Shown here in pieces: positions 11,388-22,820 of a DNA stretch of 64,000 bases (position 1 is the stretch's first letter; each line of letters begins with the position of its first letter). The notes under the pieces were generated by a model. That model saw only the letters and a list, made by a program, of their open reading frames with translations. It was not told where the DNA came from and searched no databases. Location of the stretch: positions 1,365,166,393-1,365,230,392 of the forward strand of contig OY728130.1 in the NCBI GenBank assembly GCA_963277665.1, written 5' to 3'. The translations under genes were made by a program, and so were the position numbers. Source of the DNA: Viscum album. Taxonomy: Eukaryota; Streptophyta; Magnoliopsida; Santalales; Viscaceae.

Positions 11388-12373
11388 CACTAAATTTCAA
11401 ATACTCATACTTTTTGAGTGTTGATAGATTACCTATTATAATCACTAACAATATCCCTTTTAATCTTAAAGAAAAACTTTTTAATATTTTGAGGGAGAAT
11501 ATTAGGGTAATCAGGTGGACCTTGGCTGACATATATGGTATAATCCCCTCCATTTTCATGCATATGATTCTTTTTGAGGATGGGGATAAACCAGTTAGGC
11601 ATCCAAAAAGAATACTGAATCCAAATATTCTATAAGTTGTTAAAAAAACAATTTGAAAAAATTATCAAGTTAGTTATAATTTATCCCATTTTAGATTCCC
11701 AATGGGTGAGTCCTATTTAGGTTGTGCCTAAGAAAAGTGTTGTTACTGTTGTTAGAAATTACAGAGAGGAATTAGTTCCAATGAGGGTGAAAAATAGTTT
11801 GTTTGTGTGTATTGAGTATATGAAACTAAATCAATCCACTCACAAGGACCATTTCCCCCTCCCATTTATTGATCGAATGCTTGAGAGACTAGCTGGGAAG
11901 TCACACTATTGCTTATTGGATGGATTTTTTGGATATTTTCAGGTTTCTATATCTCCAAAGGATTAGGAGAAGACAACATTCACTTTTTCATTTGGTACAT
12001 TTTCCTACTGATGGATTCCATTTGGAATTTTCAATTCCCTAGGTACTTTCCAAAGATGTATGGTGGGTATTTTTCAGATTTCATTGAGACTTAAATGGAG
12101 GTATTTATGGATTAGTTTACAATGTATAGATCTTAATTTGATTAATGTATCCTTATTTTGGGAAGGGTGTTGAATTATTTTATTGAGAAGAATATGGTCT
12201 TAAGCTTTAAAAAGTTTCATTTCATGGTAGATAATGGAATTTTATTAGGGAATATAGTATCAAAAGATGGAATGGAGGATGATAGATATAAGGTATATAT
12301 TATTTTATCCTTTCCATATCCTTCATGTGTGCATGATGTTAGATCATTCCTAGGGAAAAAAGGATTCTATTGA
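11388..12373 (+). pseudogene. Athila reverse transcriptase remnant
   Basis: The order is as in Athila RT: the segment before the fingers (NILRENIRVIRWTLADIYGIIPSIFMHMIL, 11480-11580), PKKSVVTVVRN (11724), then KDHFPLPFIDRMLERLAGKSHYCLLDGFFGYFQV (around 11845-11950), and the thumb with FHFMVDNGILLGNIVSKDGME near 12220. Several frame changes occur. The catalytic box is destroyed: the reading MEVFMD is followed by a stop at 12113-12115 where the second aspartate should be. Confidence 0.8.
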
Positions 12374-12900
12374 TGCTTAATCGGAGATTTCCATAATATA
12401 TCTCTACCCTTATCATGATTACTTTAAAAATATATTGATTTCATTTTTGATGATTCATTTACGATATCATTTGATGATCTAAATAAGAATCTGACCACTC
12501 CACCAATCATAAATCCCCCATGGTGGGATATTCCATTTGAGCTTATGTGTGATGCTTCAAGCATTGTAGTTGGAGTTGGCTTGTCACAGAGGGAGGAGGG
12601 ATGTTCACATGTGATTTCCTATGCTTAAAGGACATTGGATTCAGCCCAATAAAACTACAAAAACACATAAAAGGATTTTATTTTCATCTTATTTTATTTA
12701 GATAAATTTTGTTCATATTTATTAGGATATGAAGTAGTTGATTTTTCTGACCATGAAGCTCTGAGGTGCCTCTTGTAGAATCCAGATGGAAATCCTAGAA
12801 TTATCTAATGGATGATCCTTCTTCAAGAATTCAATATTGAGATAAAGGACAAGAAGGGGTCATAAAACTTAGTAGAGAACCACGTGAGTATGATTACTCA
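12374..12900 (+). pseudogene. Athila RNase H remnant
   Basis: The connection is followed by FMCDASSIVVGVGLSQREEG (12540-12600), carrying the first catalytic aspartate region, then HVISYA, and DHEALRCLL near 12750. The end resembles the usual ENHVS stretch near 12875. Internal stops are frequent. Confidence 0.7.
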
Positions 12901-14250
12901 CACACTAGAGGATGAGACCTTGGACTAGTTACCACTTCAGGACTCTTTCCCCTATGAGCATCTTTATTCACTCTTAGGTACACATCCTTAGTATGCTGAT
13001 TTAGTTAAATACCATGCTTCCTCTGAAATTATTTCAAATTTAAAAAAACATAAAGTACAAAAAATAAATAGTGAGCCTAGATTTTATGTTTGGGATAATC
13101 CCTACTAATGGAGCGTGTGTAGTGATCAAGTTATTATGAGGTGTGTTTCTAATCATGAGTTTGAGTTTTTTCTTCATTTATGCTATACACTTTCTTGTAG
13201 AGGACACTATGGACCCCAATGGATAGTTAGGAAAGTATTAGACCCTATATTATATCAGTCTAGCTTATTCCATGATGCTAATTTATTTTTTAAGTCATGC
13301 TCATGTTTCCAACACACTAGAAATATTTCAAGGAGACATAAGATTCCTCAACAACCCATAATATTCTACGAGATTTTTTTATGTATGTGGAATTGATTTT
13401 ATTGGTAATTTTTCTAGTTTATTTAGTTTTTTTATATTTTTGTTATTATTGGTTATCTTAGAAAATTGGTGAAGTCTAATGCCACCATGAATTATGAATC
13501 TTGTGTTGTAGTTGATTTTGTCAAGGCACAGATTTTTTGTAGGTTCAGAGTACCAAAGATCATCATTAGTGACCAAGGTACAAACTTTTATAATCAGAAT
13601 TTGGATTCCCTTCTTTGGAAGTATGGGGTGACATAAAAAACATCAACACTATACCATCCCACCAACAAATGGATAGGTTGAGTTTTTAAATTAGGAGTTG
13701 AAACAAATTTTGTAGAAAACCATGTAGCTGAATAGAAAGGATTGAAGAAAGAACTTTGATAATGTGTTGTTGGATTATAGGATGGAATACAAGACTCCCA
13801 TCGGTATGACCCTATTTCATATTTCTTTTATAAAATCCTGACATCTCCCCAAATAGGTTGATCATTGGTTATATTGGACAATAATGAAATGCAACATGGA
13901 TTTGTCCAAAGATGTAATTCAATGGAAGCTGCAAATTTGAGAGCTTAAAGAGATTTAATTGTCATCATATGAGAAATAAATTCTCTAAAAGTAAATATCA
14001 AAAGAATCTCATGATATAATGGTCAAAAAAATGTAGTTTCATTTATGGGATAAAGTACCACTTTACTTCTCACAACTGAAGTTGACGCCTGATAAGTTGC
14101 ATTCTTGATGGTTAGGTTCTTATGTTGTATCAAATGTTTTCCTTATGGTGTAGGGGATATCACACAAGAGGACAATGTATGAATCTTTACAATCATTGGG
14201 AAACATTTTAAGTAATACATTTAGGGACTTTCCAACCATGTAGTTGACTT
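12901..14250 (+). pseudogene. Athila integrase remnant
   Basis: The zinc-binding part is seen at 13115-13396: CYTLSCRGHYGPQWIVRKVL and later CSCFQHTRNISRRHKIP. The core follows with FYIFVIIGYLRKLVK, where the first catalytic aspartate appears to be lost (IIGYL), then RFRVPKIIISDQGTNF (13540-13590) with the second aspartate kept. The region of the glutamate reads with a stop and altered residues. A C-terminal part with YEIN-like text and WDKVPL-like text runs to ~14250. It would have inserted cDNA, but it is clearly inactive. Confidence 0.75.
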
Positions 14251-14906
14251 CATCACACTACATGATCCCATTATCACTTGAGAATATTTGTTTTTTCCTA
14301 ACCCTTTCACTTTTATATTATTTTTCCTATTTAAAATTCTACATTTCATGTGAATATACCATCTTATAAGTTCAAATCGAATATAAGTAAATATTTTATT
14401 TATGAGGGGGACAACATTTTGGGGTAGATATTTAGAATTTTAATTTTTTTTTTTTGTATGTTTTCTATTAAGTTATTAATTAAAATTTCCAAAAACAAAA
14501 ACAAAAAACATATCATGTAACATGTTCATTTAGATATGGAATATATAGAAAATTCATGTTATCAAAATTCATTGGTGCCATGATAAGAATGAAAAAGATT
14601 TAATTATTAAAGGATGATTTTTATAAAAATGGAAGTCATTGATAATATAATTGGTTTTGTCATTATAAAACCTTTTATATTTTGACACCATTATTTGTGA
14701 TATTTGTTCATAGTAAATTGTGTCATTAATATATCTACACAAATTTTCACATAACCAAAACTTATTAAATTTTTTCTACTCAATTGAAGGTATATCCAAG
14801 TTAGGTAAAAAATTATCTTATATCAATGGTTGATCCATATGTTCATTTCTCTTATGATCAGTTTCATTACTGTATCAAATTAACCTATAATGCCTTAAAA
14901 AAATAC

Positions 14907-14944
<38 letters not shown>

Positions 14945-15762
14945 CATAATAATTATGGGAGTGATGAAATGTACAACATGTAGGGATATCTAGGTCGGGA
15001 GATTAAGGTTTGACTTTCAGGAATGATTAAGTGAGTTGGTCTTGAAATTTTATTGAAAAGTAATCTAGAACATGTTCAGTCAATTAAACCAGATAAGAAG
15101 AATTATTTTACTTGACCTGAATATACTAAATAAAGGGTGGATATATGAACATGAAATTTTTGGCACACAAACATGTGGGGAATTAGTTGCATAGTAGACC
15201 CATAAATTGTTTTTCTATGATTAGTGTCATTAATCTCATTAGATTTTATTTTGAAACAATTTATGAGACAATGAATTTAAGATTTTTTTATACAAACTCT
15301 TGATGGGAATATTATTTTTCCTATATTGTCACTATGGGTTGAGTTATATGAACATGCATATCTTGTCACAATTTTTTGGATTATATGATATGATGTTCTT
15401 TCCAGGATTGAAAAAGGGTAAGTGTGTTGGAGATGATAAAAAATAATTTTTTTGAATATTGTATTGATAATAAATGACATAATTTCATCACATTGTTTTA
15501 AATATGTTTATTTATAAAATATTTGGGATTAGATCATTCATTTGAAAATTTCATGAAGAATCCATTTTCCCTTTAAAATTCATTATGGTATTTCAGATAT
15601 AAATATTTTTATGGGAATTATTCGAACTTAAAATTTTGTAACAGTTTTTCTCACTCAATATGATACAACTTGTATTTAGGAAATCTTAGTTGTTTCATTC
15701 ATTTGATTGGATGAAATGGTCCATGAAATCAAATTTGGACTAGACTCACTAGATTGGAAACC
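14251..15762 (+). other. non-coding 3' part of the Athila element
   Basis: No credible reading frame. Near 14400 a G-rich stretch (GAGGGGGACAACATTTTGGGG) resembles the usual sequence after Athila pol. The true left boundary of the right LTR is probably inside this stretch. A purine-rich run near 15410-15420 followed by TGTGTTGG is one candidate, but I cannot confirm it because the other LTR is truncated. Confidence 0.45.
14911..14940. repeat. TA microsatellite
   Basis: Fifteen perfect TA units in the non-coding tail of the Athila element. Confidence 0.95.
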
Positions 15763-17148
15763 ACTTCAATATTTGGGCTATAAAATATTCATTTGTGCTT
15801 GGATTAGGCCCAAATTTGGAGAGAAGCTTGAGAAACCAATTTCTCACAAAACATCCTTCTAGAAGGACAGTTGGTTCACATGTTTTATAGGTAAAATAGT
15901 TAGTTAAATTTGGATTAAATTTTTTTGATGAATTTACCCATTCACACTTCAAACCACTTGTAAAACTATCCTCCCATACACTCTATAAATGTATGTTTTT
16001 CTCATTTCGAGGGGTTTTGACGTGCCTAAGAGGATTGGGAGAATAGTGGAAGTTGTTACCTATCATTTCAATTCACCAATGGGGGAGAGAAGCTAAGATC
16101 TCCTCTAAAATGATCTTCTCTTCATCTTATTTGTTGTAATGTTTTTGTTCTTACAATAATATTCTTAGTTATTATTATATTTCATCTATTTCTTATGTTT
16201 TATTCAGTTTTATTATTCTTTATTATTCTTATTTTTTTTATAAATCAAGGTTATAAATTTGATTAGGTTATACCCTTTCCATGACCTTTGTGAATGAAAA
16301 ATGTTTCTATAATGACTACACCGCCCATGGAAGAGTAGTTCCTTTTAGTAATTGATCTACATATTACCTTATTAGTTCATTTATTTTCAATCAATGAGAT
16401 ACTAAAATTAATTTAATATGATATATAAATTTATTATTTAATTTAAATGAAACAAATCAAGAAATACAAAAATTTACACAAAACATGTGGGGTCAAGAAC
16501 TGTATAAATTGTGAGAGCATGATCTTAATTGGAAATACAAAACCACAAGAGATCAATTTTTAGAGTTCAATTATAATCCATTAACTAAATTAATCATAAT
16601 TTATAGAGTGAATATTTTCCCTAATTTACCACTAACAATAATTTATCCTTATAATGATAATGAAATCAAAGAGCTACTATTGAATGTCCTGAAGCTAGCC
16701 TAGGGTTTAATTAATTTTATCTTGGTGGTTAAGTTAATTACCATAGGGTTAGGGGTTAAAAAATTAGAGGATCATAATTAAATGGATATTAATTTAAATT
16801 ATAATGATTAATAATTAAGTGAATAGGTATATATAGATTGATTATGCTTTCTAAAAATAGTTTTCTAAAAAAAATATATTCTCATTGTGTTTACTAAATC
16901 TCATTTCAAAAACAAAAAAAGAAAAAAATACAATATTCTTCCATAAAAATTATTCTAGTTTTATAAACGATAAAAAAAACCCCTTCCTTTTATGTAGTGT
17001 GTTTATGTTATTTTATTTTCTAAATAACTTTAATATATTACTTTAAATTACTTCCTCCTTTGAGAGATGGATTTAGTCATACACTCTATTGCACCTAAAT
17101 AACCCAAAACTGAACATAATTTGAGACCACCCATGACAGCGCCTTTCA
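15763..17148 (+). repeat. right LTR of Athila element (minimum extent)
   Basis: It aligns with 7070-8466. The LTR surely starts further left, but the partner copy is truncated there. It ends CCTTTCA, followed by TTAGA. A TATA box lies at 15984-15990. Confidence 0.75.
15984..15990 (+). promoter_or_regulatory. TATA box of the Athila right LTR
   Basis: CTCTATAAATG at the same relative place as in the left LTR. Confidence 0.45.
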
Positions 17149-17633
17149 TTAGAATGCGGGGAGAAATACATACTAGGATTATTCTCAGGTTTTGGTTGAT
17201 TTTGGCATGTGAAGATACTGAAGTTGATAGCATTCTTCCGCCAATTAGTTCCCCTTCCTTTTATTCTCATGATTATGCCCATGCTTGGGTAGAGGCTTAC
17301 CTAGTTGGTGTGCTGAGAAAACTGATCCATCAAGTGGAAAAAACATTGGACTCACCAAACCGCCTATTTTTATCAACAATGGAGTTGATTCAAGATTTGG
17401 GTAAGTCTTCAAGGAAGAATTCTTGTCCTAGTGAAGACCATCCCATCAGTGAGGTAGAATATGTTGAGGAATCTATCTCTTTGGTACAAGCAACAGATGA
17501 TTCTCCTTTTAAGGTTAGAATATGTGGGGATTCATCTCCTACTTCCTTGTTAGCTCAGTTGTTTGTTACTCCTTCTAACATACCTTCCTCAGTAGTTTTA
17601 GAATATTGGACATGGAATAAAATGAATTGGTAG
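17121..17633 (+). CDS. unrecognised broken ORF at the Athila insertion site
   Basis: An open frame of 170 codons. Its first ~9 codons lie in the Athila LTR end, so the apparent start is an artefact and the real frame was entered from upstream. I do not recognise the protein. It has an HDYAHAWVEAYLVGVLRKLIHQVEK helix-like part and a serine- and acid-rich middle. Past the stop, decayed text in the region 17640-18080 still reads as charged helix (DEQMKESLEALEQRC, then TTQKRVNEISTLIDTLHPREYLEEVG), suggesting a longer coiled-coil-like protein once spanned about 950 bases. It could be a remnant of a retroelement accessory ORF or of a host gene. Low certainty. Confidence 0.35.
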   Translation: MRPPMTAPFIRMRGEIHTRIILRFWLILACEDTEVDSILPPISSPSFYSHDYAHAWVEAYLVGVLRKLIHQVEKTLDSPNRLFLSTMELIQDLGKSSRKNSCPSEDHPISEVEYVEESISLVQATDDSPFKVRICGDSSPTSLLAQLFVTPSNIPSSVVLEYWTWNKMNW

Positions 17634-18651
17634 TATATTCATAACTTGATCAATGAAAATCCCTTAGAAACATTTATTGATCAAGAATAACATCTTCTCT
17701 ATATTTTCCATGACTTGGGGGGGGCGTATTTGACTAGCATACATTGTATTAAATCATGAAACAAATTATTCTAACATGGAAATATTTGGACACCAATGAG
17801 AGTGGCTTGTGCAATCTAAAAGAAAAAAAATCTCCTAGATGAACAGATGAAGGAATCGTTGGAGGCATTGGAACAAAGGTGTAAGTTCATATCCAAATTT
17901 CATACCCAGATGTATATTTTGACCATAAATATATGGATATATGAGTAGATCTTAGCTCTCTCAATGTTTGACCTCTCATAATTATCATCCACATTAGAAA
18001 CCACTCAGAAGAGAGTTAATGAGATTTCTACTCTCATCGATACCCTTCATCCTAGGGAATATTTAGAAGAAGTGGGGGTGAGTGGCACTTTAGTGCTCCA
18101 TTAATGCTTCTCATCAGACTCATGTTGATTTGGATAGGTCATCCGATCAAAAAAATATTTTAATCATTTAGATCTATTTTTTTTAATTGAATCTTTATAG
18201 AGGCTCTGAATTGTGGATATTCATCCTCATTTCATACTATCAATGAATAGATCTTCTAAAATTTATATTTTTTTGTCCATTATCCTTTCATTTAGGATGT
18301 GCATGACATTTCATTGTTTTTATGTTTCATGAATCACCAATGATACACATCCTTTTCATAATATCAAGTAAACTTAAATGTCCATATCTGAATATTATTA
18401 TGGATTCTTTTTGGGAAATACTCATGAATAACCACTAACAAGTGATTCCTTACTAATGTACCTTCTCTAGTAATATTTAGATTACCTGATTCACACAAGG
18501 ATAATCTTGGTAGAATATATATCTTGGAGGGATATTGCTCTATATTTTTACAAATCCAATGGAATTTGTGAGTAGATATTGATTTTTTCTAAGGTCATAT
18601 AGTGGGCCTCAAAATATTTGTATCTTTTCTTATAGACTAAATCATTTTTAT
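17634..18651. other. non-coding stretch with decayed helix-like text
   Basis: Frames are broken throughout. Only the coiled-coil-like fragments near 17820-18080, described with the ORF before it, stand out. Nothing recognised from 18100 to 18650. Confidence 0.4.
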
Positions 18652-18872
18652 GTTGTAGTTTAAGGTCTTTTAGCTCGGACCTTCTATCACTATAGTTTAA
18701 TGTCTTTTAGCTCGAACCATATATTGTTGTAGTTTAGGGTCATTTATCTCGGACCTTCTACTGTTATAGTTTAGGGACTTTTATCTCAGACCTTATATCA
18801 CTGTATTTTAGGGTCTTTTATCTCAGACTGTCTATCATATTATTTTGGGTTATTTTATCTTGGACCTTCTTT
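18652..18872. repeat. 40-bp minisatellite, about six copies
   Basis: Tandem units of about 40 bases. The start varies around TGTAGTTTAGGGTC, followed by TTTTA(G/T)CTC and GGACCTTCTATCA. The leading half resembles the 35-bp unit (AGTTTAATGTC) found on the other side of element A at 33408-35310. Confidence 0.8.
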
Positions 18873-20615
18873 TTTTGAATATGGAATATGGGAAGGCATT
18901 CTGGTTATGACCCAAGACACCCTAATGTTCCAAGTTCTCCCATGGTGTTGTTAGGAATCATGAGGATTTTATTTTCTCTCCTATAAGGAGACTCCTTTAG
19001 TCAGTAGGTCAAAGACCTTGTACATTGATAACATGGTAAAACAGAGGTGTCTCCACTCTTCTCAAATAAACATGGAATATTTACCAAGGTAATTTTGGTT
19101 AAGGGATAAATACTAGGGATTTTGGGTTCACTTTGATATTTTTAATGTGGATGATGTAATTCATAACCCAAAATTTGAGTCAGTGAATATGGAAGGATGA
19201 ATACTTGTCAGGAATGACCCATAGCACTCTAATATGTTGGGTTCTTCCACAATGTTATCAGTGTTCAAAAGGGTTTTGGTTAATTTCTTACAAGGAGGGG
19301 ATGGCTCAGGTTGGTATGTGTGAGCCCTTATGCATTAATATCATTGTCATAAAGATGTTTCCCTACTCTTTTCCAAGGTTCAAGAAAGATTCTTTAAGAC
19401 TCAAGTATCCAAAATATGAATTTGGGTATAAAGGAAAATCTATATAGGAAGTTTCATGTCACCCTAGGGAAATTTATCTCTTGAATTATGATGCTCATTC
19501 CATATTCCCTTTCTATTCAAGTCACAAGATGTGGTCCACCAAAAGGATTGGGAATAGGGTGTCATATTTTTCTTTGAGAAAGGGTAAAAACATAGTGATG
19601 TGACGTTGAGGATTATATATCCACTTTAATAGTTTGTTTATGGGGATTGTAAATCATGGTCCAAAGCTCTTAGGTCATGAGGATGGTATGGGAAAATAAT
19701 ATTGGTAATTACCCAAAATACAGTGAGTTTATAAGTTTTTCCATGGTGACATCAGGTCTCACAAGGATCAGAAATTCATTTTTGAAAAAAAAAACACATT
19801 TGGTTTATGACTAGAGGAACATATTCTGGATCCATATGCATACATGAATAGTCAAACAAAGGGTCCCTTGAAGCTAGGTATATTTTTCCAAGGGCCATCA
19901 AAGATTTATGGTGATCTGAGGCACTCAAATTATAAAGTGTGATTTTTGGAAAGTGTAATATTGAAGAAGGGTCTGAGCACCCTAAAAGTTGTGTTGCAGC
20001 TTAGTGAATATGTTATCATGGTGAGGAGATATAAAAAAATATTAATATAACTTATTCCTTGACTTGGGGTATAGTGAACATAGATTTTCATTTACTAGGT
20101 CTAAAAAGTAGGTCATATGAGCTTTATTACTTATTTATTTTCACCATAATTTTTTTCTAAACTATGGATATAAAGATATCAGTGAGTGAATACATGACTT
20201 TTTCTTAGTCTATCCTTTGTGGGTTTTCAACCTAACAAGTTTTTTGTATCTTTATATAGAAATTAAGGTCTTGTGATTTATACCATTAAAGGATATAGTT
20301 TAAGGTCATACGGATTTGACCAAATTGAAAATATTTTAAGGTTGTCGCATACATGGACCTAATATGAGGGGAATGATACACAATATCCTAATTAAGATAC
20401 TTAGGGTCAAGATCACTTCAACATTCATATAATAAGGGTATAAAAGTGATGTAAATCATAGATCAAGGTTCTTAGGCCATGATTAATGATATGGTAAAAT
20501 CATCCTAGGGATGTCCCTAAACACCCTTAGAAGCTGAGTTCTTCCATGGTGAAGTTTGGATCACAATTATTATAAATCCCTTATTATAGATCCATGATAT
20601 ATTTGGATGGTAGTT
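18873..20615. other. non-coding flank with dispersed degenerate repeats
   Basis: Related segments occur near 18885-19060, 19185-19400, 19660-19790 and 20470-20560. Each has a GGTATGG- or GATATGG-like start, then CACCCTAA..., then GTTCTTCCA(T)GGTG. A segment just right of element A (33190-33290) continues this pattern (CCTTATGCATAAATATCATAGTCA, compare 19327-19350), as expected if A inserted in the middle of it. No genes seen. Confidence 0.5.
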
Positions 20616-20620
20616 CTGAT
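20616..20620. other. left target site duplication of element A
   Basis: CTGAT immediately before the LTR. The same five bases follow the other LTR at 33185-33189. Confidence 0.9.
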
Positions 20621-22247
20621 TGTAAAGCCCCGACCCCAGTTACCTAGAGTCGGTGCATTATTACATAACATTGGCATGATCACAAGAAAGATCAAATCTC
20701 GAAAGACCGATTGGTATAGTAGCCTTGGAAACACTAGATATATTCATAAAGTTTTACATTACATCATAAAGTGAAAAACTACTACAACAACATATTGTCT
20801 CCATAGTCCACACTATTATCCCCTCATAATATCCCTACAGGTCATTCATAATTTACTTCTTCACATCCTGGGAAAAATAAAACATAGAAAAGGGGTGAGC
20901 TCAAATGCCCAGTAAGGATAACAATATAGCGAAAACTTTCATAAATAAGAATAAACTTTTAAGGCAGTTTATAACTAAAAAAAAGCCTTTTAAACTTGAA
21001 ATTACACATAGTATGGAAAAAATAAAATGAAATAATGCCATTTACTTATTCACATGGATATTCTACTAATCGAATAATCACATACAATATCAATAACCAC
21101 TTCATAATGATGGAATGCATAATGCCAGACTATCATAACCACATAGCCAAGGCCTCGTGACAAGACTACAAATAAGATTTTTCCAAGGACTTGTGCCAAG
21201 ACACTAGTTTGTCTCATGAGACCTACTGATGCATCGAGGAGCTATAGCGGGCTCCACCCGTCACATATTAAGTCCAATGCATTCCCATATGAAAAGGTTT
21301 AAACATAACATAAACATTCGTATTAAAACTAGAATGCGAAATATCAATACTTTCACCATAAACCATGAATGGTATAAAAATAGCACATACACAGTCAAAC
21401 ATATCATAAAACCTTCAATACAATATAGAAGTTTTGTATCATAATAAATCAACTTCAAATAAGCGTAAAATCCATCAAAGGATGTTGACATAGATGAAAT
21501 CAAAACTCTTTTTAGAGAAATATCTCTTTCTATTTTGAAATCATTTAAGAGTCATATATTTATAAAATAAAACATGTTCTTTGAAAATATTCTTATAAGA
21601 TTGTAAGTGAAGCTTCAAAGATTTTATAACGGTGGAAAATAGCCGCACCCACCGTATAAGTTAAAAAAAACATTCTTACCTTAATTCTGTCGAAAAGGTT
21701 AAAAAGGACCTTGTTTGGAAAACGATGGAAAGATTCCTTTATAAACTACTTATAAAAGTCAACAAGGGTATAAATTAATTTATACCATAGTCTCTAAAAT
21801 AGAATGAATTATTTGAAATACATTTTTAAGAAACATGGATGTGGATGATAAAGAGGTCCCAGTAGATAATCACGTATATACAACCTCGGATAATGAAGAG
21901 ATTGCGAAATAAACCCTTACCTTGTACTTTTCCTTGGTTGGGGGTAGTTTAACCTCCTTCATAATGGTGAAATAATTGTTATTAAATTATAAAATAATCA
22001 TATACATTAATATGATATCATATATGATCTTTTAACATTGATTTGTTAATAATATCTTATTATTATCGTTGTTTCGGGTGTTAACTTACTCGTTTTCTTT
22101 TATATGTTTTGTTACGTAAGCCATGTTTGTAATGGATAGGTTGTATCTTATTCATATCCATAATTATATAAAGTCCTTAAAAATTATTTTTAAATCATCA
22201 AATTATAATTATACTTGAATGGATACGATGAAGAATGAATCTCATCG

Positions 22248-22285
22248 CGTTCGTGGAGACGGTAGTCCGTACGTACGCATGAGCG
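22248..22285. other. LTR hairpin, site 1 (3' LTR of A)
   Basis: Outer stem CGTTCGTG with CATGAGCG. A C-to-T change relative to the other LTR turns one G-C pair into a G-T wobble, so pairing is kept. Core ACGG-TAGT-CCGT and ACGTACG. Confidence 0.6.
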
Positions 22286-22432
22286 ACAATATCATTCTTT
22301 TGATATTAAAATAATATATAATTGGATGGTATATAATATATACATAATTATTATCATGTTATATTTATTATTTACATGAATTATAAATCATTATTATACC
22401 CATCCAAATAATAATTTATTGAATAACAATTA

Positions 22433-22477
22433 CACCACGACGTGGAGACGGTAAGCCGTACGTACGCACGTATGGTG
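22433..22477. other. LTR hairpin, site 2 (3' LTR of A)
   Basis: CACCA pairs with TGGTG and ACGTG with CACGT. Core ACGG-TAAG-CCGT and ACGTACG. The best formed of the site 2 copies. Confidence 0.65.
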
Positions 22478-22813
22478 ACATGTTATTCAAAGGATGGATA
22501 TAATAATGAATATGGTTGTACCATATTTATAATAACATCACAGTATATATAAGATACTAGAGTTATTATTTTAGAATGGTAATAACAAAGGAAGAAGAAG
22601 TGGAAGAAGAAAGGAACTTGGAAAAGGGTGGTGAAATCATTACCTCTTCTTCGGGTTCTTCCTTTTGATTTGATCAAAAGGGCTCTTAGGTTGGCTTTCT
22701 GACTAAAGTAAGGCCTCTATGATGAAGTGAGGGAAGTTGAGAGAGTATTTGGTCAGAGTTTTGCCGATCCAAAAGGATTTGAAGGTGTGAGTTAATGAGA
22801 AGGGTGAGTGCCC

Positions 22814-22820
22814 TTTTATA
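22814..22820 (-). promoter_or_regulatory. TATA box (3' LTR of A)
   Basis: TATAAAA on the minus strand within CTCTTATAAAAGGGCAC. Confidence 0.55.

Larger units (their letters stand above)
7070..17148 (+). mobile_element. Athila-type Ty3/gypsy retrotransposon, degraded
   Basis: The order is LTR (left end lost), PBS, gag, protease, RT, RNase H, integrase, a non-coding stretch, LTR. Translated fragments are typical of the Athila branch of non-chromovirus Ty3/gypsy elements: a gag with FELKSGLIHLL and GLFGEDP, a DLGAS protease site, and an RT region with KDHFPLPFIDRMLERLAG. Frames shift several times and stops are frequent, so it is dead. Its left LTR is interrupted at 7069/7070 by LTR B. The right LTR ends CTTTCA at 17148, and the next bases, TTAGA, would be the target duplication, which cannot be checked. 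Confidence 0.85.
20868..22643 (-). other. predicted LTR-leader intron (3' LTR of A)
   Basis: Donor AAGAAGAG|GTAATG at 22643, acceptor TTTTTCCCAG|GATGTG at 20868, length 1,776. In this copy it would not be used for the element's own leader, but it shows conservation of both sites. Confidence 0.35.

Noticed and set aside
21229..21444. A 71-residue plus-strand ORF repeated at 1643, 21229 and 30007
   Set aside because: It is antisense to the LTR, and its recurrence reflects LTR identity. Composition is that of AT-rich non-coding DNA.
22248..22285. Hairpin as a hammerhead or other known self-cleaving ribozyme
   Set aside because: Neither strand shows the CTGATGA and GAAA core of hammerheads, and I could not match twister or other core patterns. 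Two stacked stems with an asymmetric loop do not fit.
22483..22677. A 63-64-residue ORF (ending ...PYSL-YPSF) conserved in the three LTR A copies (2899, 22483, 31260)
   Set aside because: It begins with TTG rather than ATG, spans the candidate splice donor, and is conserved simply because the LTRs are near-identical. No codon-level constraint is evident.
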